Source: Coriobacteriaceae bacterium (GTDB lineage: Bacteria; Actinomycetota; Coriobacteriia; Coriobacteriales; Coriobacteriaceae). From it: DNA of 56,976 bases. The position numbers were made by a program, and so were the translations under genes. Every line of letters begins with the position of its first letter. Position 1 is the first letter of the stretch. The stretch lies in assembly GCA_902364975.1 (NCBI GenBank), contig CABJFQ010000015.1, positions 1 through 56,976 of the forward strand, written 5' to 3'. Under the pieces are notes generated by a model. The model ran no database searches and had not been told where the DNA came from. It saw nothing but the letters and a program-made list of their open reading frames with translations. This document shows, piece after piece, positions 1 through 7,577 of the stretch.

Positions 1-6
1 TGACTA

Positions 7-2016
7 TTAGCGGCTAAAATCGCCCGGCGCTAACACCATTGCGCCGGATGAACTGAACTTGTAGTCAGTAGAGCCGATCCAATACCAACCGTTACTCAAC
101 ATTACTCCCCCACGTGCGACATCAAGGTAATACCATGTGCCCCCAAGGGAAAGCCATCCCGTTTTCATCGCGCCAGAAGCGGAATCCAGCCAGTACCAGT
201 TGCTGCCATCGTTAAGCCAGCCGGTCGCCATTCGACCATCCGGGTTAAAGTAATACCAAGACCCAGCAATTTGCTGCCACCCAGTCAGAATTACTCCACT
301 AGCAGAACAATAATATCGAGCACCCTGACTCTCAATCCAACCAGTTCTGGCATTACCGTCGTCGTCAATCAGCTGGATTCCCGAATCGGTCATGATGCCT
401 TTAAGGTCAATTGCGCCGCTGGATGACGAATGATACATCCAAGACCCATCACCGTTTGACCAGCAATTAGCCATCATCTTGCCGGTACTATTAAATATGT
501 ATTCACATGATCCGATAGTTTGAACGCCCGTGGCCATGGCGTGCGTCGAGGGATCGAGCCAGTACCACGCACCGTTTAGGTTGAGCCAGCCGGAGGCGAG
601 GGCGCCGGAGCCAGTCGCGTAGTACCAGGTCCCGCCGTCGAGGACCCATCCGGTCGCCATCGCGCCGGAGGCGCTGAACCAGTACGCTGAGCCGTTGCAC
701 GCGTGGAGGCCCGTCACCATGGCGCCGCCCGCGTCGGGGTCGAGCCAGTACCAGGAACCGCCGGTGTAAAGCCAGCCGGTCGAGGCGATACCGTCAGCGA
801 ACCAGTACCAGGAGCCGTCGACGAGGCCCCAGCCGTTAAGGGGGCCGCAGCTGCCGAAGTAGCGGCGGACGCCCTGCGCGTCCGTCTGGTAGCCCGTCAG
901 CATGGCACCCGTCCGGGCGTCGAAGCAGTAGGGCACGCCGCCGACGGATACGGGGCCGCGCGCCAGCGCGCCGGAGCCAGTCGCGTAGTACCAGGTCCCG
1001 CCGTCGAGGACCCACCCGGTCGACATCGCGCCGGACGAATTAAACCAGTACAGGGAGCCGTTGCACTCGTGAAGGCCGGTAGCCATGGCACCGCCCACGT
1101 CGGGCTCGAGCCAGTACCAGGTGCCACCCTGGCACAACCATCCGGTATACGCTTTGCCGTCAGAGGTTGCGTAATACCAAGTGCCCTCTTTTAACTGCCA
1201 GTAATAAAGAGAGACATCAACATACGCGTAATTCATATCAACGTTTCCGCTAATACCAGAAACTTTTCCGCGGCTTGTATACTGCCAAAAGCTGTAACTG
1301 CCGGTATAGTGACATTGGGAGTTGTATTGAGCAATCCAATGATCCCAAGAACCGCTCTTAAATACAGGGTCGGTCAATATATTGTTAAACCAATTTAGGT
1401 TTGCATAAATGCCTGGCTTATATCCAGCACTAGAAATCTTATTACAGAATATCTGAGCTCTAGATGCAATTCCGGATTGACGGCCATCTGCAATAATTGT
1501 CTTGTCCTCAAGATCGTAATACACCGGTAGCCTAGGATTGCGCCCCGATAGGCAGTCAATCACCATGGACGCCTCATCGGCTGCCTGTTGATTATCAAAA
1601 GCATATGAATAGATATAGACGCCGTAAGGAATTCCGAGTCGCTCGCACTCAGAAATATTTCGATTAAATTGATAGTCAACTCGACCGCCCCAAGATGGAG
1701 CGCCAAATCCAACACGCAGTATAGCGAAATCGATACCAGAAGCCTTAACAGCATTCCAGTCAATACGTCCTTGATGCTCACTGACATCGATGCCCTGCGC
1801 CGTAGCCCCATCGGGAAGAATGTCCATGGACAATAAGGCTATTCCATCTTCTTCGGAAGAAGCATCCTCTGCGACCAATTGTCCATCCTCATAACGCCAG
1901 GAATTCTCAACTAGGGACCGCGCAGCTTCCGCGTTCGAGGGAAAAACAAACACAGAAATGGGCGCAAGGACCATCAGCACCAACAATGCCGAAAATAACT
2001 TAAGATGTTTGCTCAT
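7..2016 (-). CDS. GH25 muramidase (lysozyme) with C-terminal cell-wall-binding repeats
   Basis: A 669-aa secreted enzyme expected to cut the MurNAc-GlcNAc bond of peptidoglycan. Residues 1-31 form a Sec signal peptide ending NAEA-A. A GH25 domain follows (about 72-270), opening with GIDVSEHQG (Asp77) and carrying the acidic pair of YYDLED (Asp168, Glu170). The rest is a long array of roughly 20-residue repeats of the type GW-x-GG-x-WYY...SGAMATGW, which in this family bind cell-wall polymers (often choline or teichoic acid; the ligand here is unknown). The ATG at 2016 has GAGG 6 nt upstream. It is the last of three neighbouring minus-strand genes with the same repeats. Base composition is mosaic: about 540-1140 is far more GC-rich than the catalytic part, suggesting exchange of repeat segments. 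Endolysin, autolysin or interbacterial lysin roles all remain possible. Confidence 0.9.
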   Translation of the reverse strand: MSKHLKLFSALLVLMVLAPISVFVFPSNAEAARSLVENSWRYEDGQLVAEDASSEEDGIALLSMDILPDGATAQGIDVSEHQGRIDWNAVKASGIDFAILRVGFGAPSWGGRVDYQFNRNISECERLGIPYGVYIYSYAFDNQQAADEASMVIDCLSGRNPRLPVYYDLEDKTIIADGRQSGIASRAQIFCNKISSAGYKPGIYANLNWFNNILTDPVFKSGSWDHWIAQYNSQCHYTGSYSFWQYTSRGKVSGISGNVDMNYAYVDVSLYYWQLKEGTWYYATSDGKAYTGWLCQGGTWYWLEPDVGGAMATGLHECNGSLYWFNSSGAMSTGWVLDGGTWYYATGSGALARGPVSVGGVPYCFDARTGAMLTGYQTDAQGVRRYFGSCGPLNGWGLVDGSWYWFADGIASTGWLYTGGSWYWLDPDAGGAMVTGLHACNGSAYWFSASGAMATGWVLDGGTWYYATGSGALASGWLNLNGAWYWLDPSTHAMATGVQTIGSCEYIFNSTGKMMANCWSNGDGSWMYHSSSSGAIDLKGIMTDSGIQLIDDDGNARTGWIESQGARYYCSASGVILTGWQQIAGSWYYFNPDGRMATGWLNDGSNWYWLDSASGAMKTGWLSLGGTWYYLDVARGGVMLSNGWYWIGSTDYKFSSSGAMVLAPGDFSR
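602..1014. repeat. Internal direct repeat within the GH25 gene
   Basis: A 47-bp segment at 602-648 recurs without mismatch at 968-1014, a shift of 366 bp or 122 codons. Similarity continues with scattered changes for roughly another 100 bp. In protein terms a block of cell-wall-binding repeats has been duplicated in frame. The near-perfect DNA identity, rather than only protein similarity, points to a recent duplication or gene conversion. Confidence 0.85.
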
Positions 2017-2278
2017 GTAAACCTCGTCATTCGTTCTTGTTTGCGTCTAGCTTACAGCATGGCTGTGAAAGATTTCCGAACATCCAACTGGACAAGGCGC
2101 CATCTAGGACGACAAATAACTGCACGCAATACCACAATGTAAACAAGAACTTCCCAGCAAGGTGAAACCAAGGACTCCTGGTCCCTACTCTTTGCCCAAA
2201 GAATGCCGACATCAGTTAGCTTTCAAACTAGATGTCAAAAAGGCAGGGGGCCCAGAGAGTCCCCTACAACTCGGAATT

Positions 2279-4489
2279 CTAACGAATCAATATTACTTTC
2301 GATGGACCCAAAGCAGTCAAACCAGAAATACGGTTTCCATAACCGTCACTATGCCAAAACAAGTTTTCGCTCGGCGAATTGCCCCAGAAAAAACCGATAT
2401 GACTATCGTCCGCATATGGATTGTAAGGATTGAAAAATACAATATCCCCCTTACGAGCCAAACCACTACGCAACAACTCATCAATAGAGTTGAAATAAGT
2501 CACGTTCGCGCATGTATCGATAGCGTAGCCATACCAACGATACGCGTTAACGCAGCCGCCCCTTCCGGGACCCCCACTCCAAGGCGAATGGCTCTGCTCA
2601 GCGGCAATGGGAGCTAAATTACCGCCCGCCTTCATATATGCATGCGATACAAATCCGCCGCAGTTCATACCGGTATACCCGTCCCAACGAGGATCACCCT
2701 TTGGATACATGCATGATTCTTGGCTAAGATGCGTATCATAGCGTGTTCCACGGTAATAGCCGTCGTTTTCGTGGCTCATAAGCCAATTGACCAGGCTGGA
2801 CCTATTGACCCCCAAAACAGAACCAGACGTATTCAACCATGCACCGCTTGCATTGAAGTAGTAGTCAACGCCATCGATTTTCAGCCACCCATTAGCAAAC
2901 ATGGCACCCGAAGGCTGGAGCCAGTACCACGTACCGCCGTCATTAAGCCATCCAGTTTTCATCTTGAATGTGGAAGGGTCCATCCAATACCACGCACCGT
3001 TGACATATTGCCAACCAGACTTAAGGACACCATTGGAAGATGCGTAGTACCAAGTATTACCGTTTTCATCAGAAGCGTCATTCGACATAATCCAACCAGA
3101 TGCCACATTAACGACACCGTTTGCGTCCGCATAGAAAACTGCGTCTCCAATATGAATTGCACCTGGCAATGAAGACAAGTCGGCACGATCGGCGATTACG
3201 GGAGATCCATCAGATGAAGTAGGCAACGGCTCGCTCAGTGCTCCAGACGAATTCGCCCATGACATACCGTCGCTCAAGTTGATCCAGCACGAAGATGCCA
3301 TCGCACCAGAATCATAAGAATAATAGCGCGTGTCGCCTACCGTATATTCACCAGTACGCATTGCGCCGGACACCTCATCAAGGTAATACCAGGCGCTTCC
3401 GGACTTTATCCATCGCCCTCGTTGAATTGCTCCGCTTGATGCGGCGTAGTACCAAGTATTATCAGCAAGTGCCCAGCCTGTTGCCATGGCACCTGAACTC
3501 GTAAGGAAATAGGAGGATGTACCCACTTGCACAAAGCCCGTGAGCATAATATGGCTTCCTGGATCCAGGTAATACCAAGAATTCCCTAGAAGTAACCAGC
3601 CTCCATGCAGCAAGCCGTTGGAGTCAGCGTAATACCAGTTGTTGTCAATAAGCGCCCACTGGGAGGAGAGCATGGCCCCCGATCCGTTAAAGATATAAGG
3701 GGTTCCATTGCATGCATTCAACCCGGTGGCCATAGAACCGTCCGCAGGATCAAGCCAATACCAACGGCCCCCATCCGAGAGCCAGCCCTTTACCAGGGCG
3801 CCAGAGCCGGAAAAATAATGCCAGACGGAAGCATCAAGATGCCATCCGATAAGCATTGCGCCAGAAGAGGAGAATCCATACGTAGCTCCCCCGATCTGCA
3901 GCATCGAGTCGTGGACCATCTTGCCTTCATCATCCAGCCAATACCAGTTGTTGCCGTCTGAAAGCCAGCCTTTTACCATGGCGCCAGAACTGGAGAAATG
4001 ACGCCAAGCAAAAGTGGAGCCCGTAGAATCTAGGTACCAGCCGACACGCATTGCACCCGAAGAGGAGAATCCATAAGTCGCACCCCCGACTTGGACCAAT
4101 CCATCCTGAGCCATTCGACCTTCGTCGTCGAACCAGTACCAGCTACCGTTTATATGTCTCCAAGAAGAAACAGCGATCGTTCCGTCGGACAAGCCCCAAC
4201 GCCAAAAACCAGCCCCTTCTTCGGGTGATATCCACCCCTGATGCCAAACAATTTGATTCGAAACCTCAGAAGGGATCTCATTATCCATCTGAGAGTTCTG
4301 CTCGACAGCGAAGGTCGATTCGCGCTGAACATCAACGCCTGACTCGACAGAAGCAATAGCAACGTTAGATGCGGGACCTTCGTCAGTGTTATTCAAATCA
4401 AGGGCGTATAACATCGAGGGCGAACCCAAAAGGAGCCCCAAAGAAACAAGGCCCGAAAAGACCAGCACCCCGAATGACCATTTCTTCAT
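2279..4489 (-). CDS. Cell-wall-binding repeat protein with C-terminal NlpC/P60-like Cys peptidase domain
   Basis: A 736-aa secreted protein. The ATG at 4489 gives a classical signal peptide (MKKWSFG... to SMLYA). A GTG at 4510, in frame, lies downstream of a GAGGTG sequence and is a real alternative. Residues about 80-560 are YG/GW cell-wall-binding repeats like those of the two neighbouring genes. The last 150 residues are unlike the repeats. They hold MNCGGFVSHAY, which fits the nucleophilic Cys of the NlpC/P60/CHAP superfamily, then DDSHIGFFWG, a suitable catalytic His, and NLFWHSDG. This suggests a peptidoglycan amidase or endopeptidase. The exact subfamily was not recognised. The gene is markedly less GC-rich than the window average. 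Confidence 0.82.
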   Translation of the reverse strand: MKKWSFGVLVFSGLVSLGLLLGSPSMLYALDLNNTDEGPASNVAIASVESGVDVQRESTFAVEQNSQMDNEIPSEVSNQIVWHQGWISPEEGAGFWRWGLSDGTIAVSSWRHINGSWYWFDDEGRMAQDGLVQVGGATYGFSSSGAMRVGWYLDSTGSTFAWRHFSSSGAMVKGWLSDGNNWYWLDDEGKMVHDSMLQIGGATYGFSSSGAMLIGWHLDASVWHYFSGSGALVKGWLSDGGRWYWLDPADGSMATGLNACNGTPYIFNGSGAMLSSQWALIDNNWYYADSNGLLHGGWLLLGNSWYYLDPGSHIMLTGFVQVGTSSYFLTSSGAMATGWALADNTWYYAASSGAIQRGRWIKSGSAWYYLDEVSGAMRTGEYTVGDTRYYSYDSGAMASSCWINLSDGMSWANSSGALSEPLPTSSDGSPVIADRADLSSLPGAIHIGDAVFYADANGVVNVASGWIMSNDASDENGNTWYYASSNGVLKSGWQYVNGAWYWMDPSTFKMKTGWLNDGGTWYWLQPSGAMFANGWLKIDGVDYYFNASGAWLNTSGSVLGVNRSSLVNWLMSHENDGYYRGTRYDTHLSQESCMYPKGDPRWDGYTGMNCGGFVSHAYMKAGGNLAPIAAEQSHSPWSGGPGRGGCVNAYRWYGYAIDTCANVTYFNSIDELLRSGLARKGDIVFFNPYNPYADDSHIGFFWGNSPSENLFWHSDGYGNRISGLTALGPSKVILIR

Positions 4490-4515
4490 AGCAGCACAGT
4501 ATCCAATCACGCAGT

Positions 4516-4543
4516 GGCCCCGTCACCTCAGGGCAACGGGGCC
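4516..4543 (-). other. GC-rich hairpin whose loop carries a Shine-Dalgarno-like sequence
   Basis: GGCCCCGT at 4516-4523 pairs perfectly with ACGGGGCC at 4536-4543, leaving a 12-nt loop. Read on the minus strand the loop contains GAGGTG and the stem is followed after 5 nt by the GTG at 4510. There is no U-tract on either side. It may be a weak terminator for the upstream 4570-5826 gene, or a structure that limits translation of the 2279-4489 gene. The sequence alone does not decide between them. Confidence 0.5.
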
Positions 4544-4569
4544 TCAATCAAAACTAGCTCAGTAATGTA

Positions 4570-5826
4570 CTAGCCAATTTGCTGGCAGTTTTTGCACTCT
4601 CGTGAAGCGCCACGCCTCTGGGCCTCCTGGATAGAGATCTGCGAATAGCCCTTTGCGTCCTTGCCAACGGTACGGCACTTATGCGTATGGTAAACATGGC
4701 TACCGCTCTTGTACCAAACTAAACCGTAGCCCGGAATCCACTTGCCGTCCTCGCCGACATAGTAGGAGCCAACCCAGGCATTCGTAGCCATGGCACCGGA
4801 AGACTGGAGGTAGTAGTCGCCGACCCAGGCGTCGTGGGCCATAGCGCCGGAACCGCTAAAGTAGTACCAGGCGCCGCCGACCTGACGCCAGCCGGTGGCC
4901 ATCGCGCCGGAATCGTCGAACCAGTACCAAACTCCACCAACGTTAGCCCAAGAGTTAGAGGCCATAGCGCCCGAACCTCCGAGCCAATACCACGTGCCGC
5001 CATTGCTGAGCCAGCCGGTTGCCATGGCGCCCGAACCGCTCGCATAGTACCAAGAGCCGCCTGCCAAGAACCAGCCAGTGGCCATTGCACCGGAGTCGCC
5101 GAACCAGTACCAGGAGCCGCCGAGGCTGCGCCAGCTGTTAGCGACCATGGCGCCCGAACCGTCGAGGTAGTACCACGTACCGCCGATGTTGAGCCAGCCA
5201 GTGGCCATCGCACCGGAAGCGTTGGCGTAGCACCACGTCCCCGAAACGTTGATCCAGCCGGTCAGCATGACACCATACTCGTCGAAATAATACCAAGTTC
5301 CACCGATATTATGCCAACCGGTCAGCAGTTCGCCACTGGAGGTCGCATAGAACCACTTTCCATAGATGGAGTCATAGAGCCAGCCGCTATGCTGCATGCG
5401 GCCATCGGCGTTGGCACCAGGGGTGTTCAGGAAGTAGTTCTTGCCGTCAATCTGAACTCGGCCGTATGCCATATCATGGCTTTCGGGGTAGAAGTAATAC
5501 TTGTCCCCACCGATAGACTGCCAGCCCGACACCGCGATCCCGTCAGCGCCAAAATAGTACCAGACAGCTTCGTATTCGTTATGCCACTGGTTCGTGACCA
5601 TGGCGCCAGTTTCGGGATCGAAATAGCGAAGGTTGCCGTCCTCGCACCGAACGAGTCCAGTCTTCGGACGACCGTCGGAACACCATTCCGTAATCGGTCC
5701 ACCGTCTCCGCCACCGCCAGCAATATCAGCAAATGAGGGCACCGGGGCAACCGTCATGCAGGCAGCGGCAAATGCAACAACTCCCAGCACTGTTAGTCCG
5801 CGCCATCTTTCTCGAAGGTTTTTCAT
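4570..5826 (-). CDS. Secreted cell-wall-binding repeat protein with Cys/His-rich C-terminal tail
   Basis: A 418-aa protein. The ATG at 5826 has GAAAGGA 7 nt upstream. A signal peptide (residues 1-33, ending VPSFA) is followed by about 15 YG/GW cell-wall-binding repeats (SGAMATGW units). No hydrolase domain is visible. The last ~45 residues differ: VYHTHKC, then SIQEAQRRGA, then CKNC. Their His/Cys spacing would suit a small metal site and resembles short C-terminal modules seen on other secreted proteins of anaerobes. It may be a wall-bound structural or adhesin protein. It is the first gene of a three-gene minus-strand group whose members differ mainly in their non-repeat module. Confidence 0.8.
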   Translation of the reverse strand: MKNLRERWRGLTVLGVVAFAAACMTVAPVPSFADIAGGGGDGGPITEWCSDGRPKTGLVRCEDGNLRYFDPETGAMVTNQWHNEYEAVWYYFGADGIAVSGWQSIGGDKYYFYPESHDMAYGRVQIDGKNYFLNTPGANADGRMQHSGWLYDSIYGKWFYATSSGELLTGWHNIGGTWYYFDEYGVMLTGWINVSGTWCYANASGAMATGWLNIGGTWYYLDGSGAMVANSWRSLGGSWYWFGDSGAMATGWFLAGGSWYYASGSGAMATGWLSNGGTWYWLGGSGAMASNSWANVGGVWYWFDDSGAMATGWRQVGGAWYYFSGSGAMAHDAWVGDYYLQSSGAMATNAWVGSYYVGEDGKWIPGYGLVWYKSGSHVYHTHKCRTVGKDAKGYSQISIQEAQRRGASRECKNCQQIG

Positions 5827-6069
5827 ACGACATCCTTTCTCCGAGATTTAAGGCTCTCTTAAGTTATTTTTAAACTATCAATTCAGTATTTCAACGGGAA
5901 ATCGATAAAAGGTGTCTTTGTGACTGCAATTTAAATATGAGTCGCCACACCTCAATCGTTACGCTGAATAGCTCCTAAGGCAAACTTAGCGCATGAACGA
6001 ACTGATTAAACGAGTGAACTGATTAATAAAGCAACAAAATACAAACCTTGGTCATCAATCACATCTACC

Positions 6070-6108
6070 GCGGGCCGATAACGCCCGCCTAATGTGCTGC
6101 GATATAAT
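6070..6108 (+). promoter_or_regulatory. Probable promoter of the DUF4869 cassette with overlapping inverted repeat
   Basis: A perfect TATAAT sits at 6103-6108, 42 bp before the GTG start at 6151. An inverted repeat, GCGGGC (6070-6075) and GCCCGC (6083-6088), covers the place where a -35 box would lie. No good -35 hexamer is seen, so the repeat could be an operator or activator site. The rest of 5827-6069 is AT-rich and holds no recognisable gene. Confidence 0.5.
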
Positions 6109-6150
6109 CAATCTCACTAAATGCCAAATCAGCAAGCCGAAGGAGCTAAC

Positions 6151-6600
6151 GTGCTAACAATTCACTATGGTGATATGGAAAACGTTATCTACAACACGTC
6201 GGTTTACTTCGATAACGTCTATTCGCCCCAGTGGTTTCAAGACTCCTTTGCCCAAAGGGTCATTAAATCCATCGATAAAGGCACCGTGGTAGGCCCCAAT
6301 GCAATCGATACCAAGATTCTAGGCGTCATTCCTCCCGAGAAACTATCCAGCGGCACCAAAACACTACTGCTTATGTACTTTATGCCGCAGAATATATATA
6401 ACGCCTCAAATTGCGGTGATAATTGCGCCTACTGGATTCTGAGGATCGCCGCGCAAAAGGATCTAACAATCAATCTCTACCATTTAATGGATTTCGGAAA
6501 CGGCAAATTCACGGCTGCCATTGCGAACACAGGCGATGTCGTTCACACGATGTTTGACCTTGTCCCCATAGCTGGAAAATGCCTAAGGGAGAACTCCTGA
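6151..6600 (+). CDS. DUF4869 domain protein
   Basis: A 149-aa protein starting MLTIHYGD. The GTG at 6151 is preferred over an in-frame ATG at 6121 because AAGGAG lies 5 nt before it and the family begins at this residue. The whole protein matches the DUF4869 pattern as I recall it, including a central LSSGTKTLLLMY segment and NCGDNCAYWILRIA. It has no signal peptide or membrane segment, so it is probably cytoplasmic. Its function is unknown. Its stop codon overlaps the next gene's start (TGATG), so the two proteins are probably made together. The composition is clearly AT-richer than the flanking glycosyltransferase genes, suggesting acquisition. Confidence 0.8.
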   Translation: MLTIHYGDMENVIYNTSVYFDNVYSPQWFQDSFAQRVIKSIDKGTVVGPNAIDTKILGVIPPEKLSSGTKTLLLMYFMPQNIYNASNCGDNCAYWILRIAAQKDLTINLYHLMDFGNGKFTAAIANTGDVVHTMFDLVPIAGKCLRENS

Positions 6601-7577
6601 TGCGCGGATCATACAAGGTAACTATTCAAAATAACCGAGTTCAGTTTAAACTGACCATCAATCGAAATCTGACCATCATCCAAGGCAACAGTGCTACAGG
6701 CAAGACAACTTTGCTTGAAATGGTGGCAGCTCACGAAGATCTTGGGGCACAAAGCGGCGTAACAGTAAGTTGCAAAGTGCCCTGTAAAACAATATCTGGA
6801 AAATATTGGCGCAGAGATCTCCAAGAAATTTCCAGCAGTATTGTTTTTATTGATGAGGGCAATACTTTTGTTCGATCAAGAGAATTTGCCCATGAAGCAA
6901 AACGTAGCTCAAACTACTACGTAATCGTCGCCAGAGAGTCACTGCGTCAACTGCCCTATAGCGTTGATGAAATCTACGGTCTTAAGAACACCAACCGAAC
7001 CACAACGAAGTATCCCGTTTACTCTCGTGTCTACACCTCTACATATCGTATTTACGGTGATACTGATTTTAGAGGCGAGAGGCCCGAGCTTGTCATCGTC
7101 GAGGACACAAATTCGGGCTACGAATTCTTCAGTTTGCTATGCAAAAAGAGCAGCATTAAGTGCATCAGCGCGGGAGGAAAATCAAACATTTGCAACTGCA
7201 TTATGGACGCACCGGAAAACGACATCCTCGTGATTGCCGACGGCGCCGCCTTTGGACCAGAAATTGCGGAAGCAGCTGCTCTATTGCGCCGAAAGAACAT
7301 CAAGCTATTCCTACCGGAATCGTTTGAATGGCTCGTGTTGAAGTCGGGAATATTCAACAGCAAACACATTAAGGACATGCTGCTTAACCCCGCTGAACAT
7401 ATCGAAAGCTCAAAGTTCTTTAGCTGGGAGAAGTTCTTTACTGCAGAACTCATCGAATGCTCACGAGACACACGTTTTCGATATGACAAGAGCTGCTTGA
7501 ACGAGGAGTACTTGAACCCCACCGCTCTTGCGGCTCTTGAAGATACTTTGCCGGAACTTGGCATTACTTCGCACTAA
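6600..7577 (+). CDS. P-loop ATPase with degenerate TOPRIM-like C-terminal half (OLD/DUF4435-like)
   Basis: A 325-aa protein. The ATG at 6600 overlaps the DUF4869 stop by one base and has GGGAGA 8 nt upstream; an in-frame ATG at 6579 would give 7 more residues. The N-terminal half holds a Walker A motif (GNSATGKT, residues 29-36) and a Walker B motif (IVFIDE, Asp85/Glu86), as in RecF/SMC-type ABC ATPases. The C-terminal half shows the order seen in TOPRIM domains of OLD nucleases: VIVEDTNSGYEFF (Glu168), then AGGK (191-194), then VIADGAAFG (Asp214). The usual DxD is reduced to DGA, so nuclease activity is doubtful. Length is well below typical OLD proteins. The stop overlaps the convergent glycosyltransferase stop by 4 nt. 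Function is not known; defence or regulation is inference. Confidence 0.7.
   Translation: MRGSYKVTIQNNRVQFKLTINRNLTIIQGNSATGKTTLLEMVAAHEDLGAQSGVTVSCKVPCKTISGKYWRRDLQEISSSIVFIDEGNTFVRSREFAHEAKRSSNYYVIVARESLRQLPYSVDEIYGLKNTNRTTTKYPVYSRVYTSTYRIYGDTDFRGERPELVIVEDTNSGYEFFSLLCKKSSIKCISAGGKSNICNCIMDAPENDILVIADGAAFGPEIAEAAALLRRKNIKLFLPESFEWLVLKSGIFNSKHIKDMLLNPAEHIESSKFFSWEKFFTAELIECSRDTRFRYDKSCLNEEYLNPTALAALEDTLPELGITSH

Noticed and set aside
703..1194. Plus-strand open frames opposite the cell-wall repeat genes, also near 2720, 3605 and 4834
   Set aside because: They are antisense images of repetitive coding sequence and show no start signals.
540..5600. Regular repeats resembling a CRISPR or satellite array
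   Set aside because: The period is about 60 bp in frame and encodes protein repeats; units vary at third positions, and there are no spacers or cas genes.
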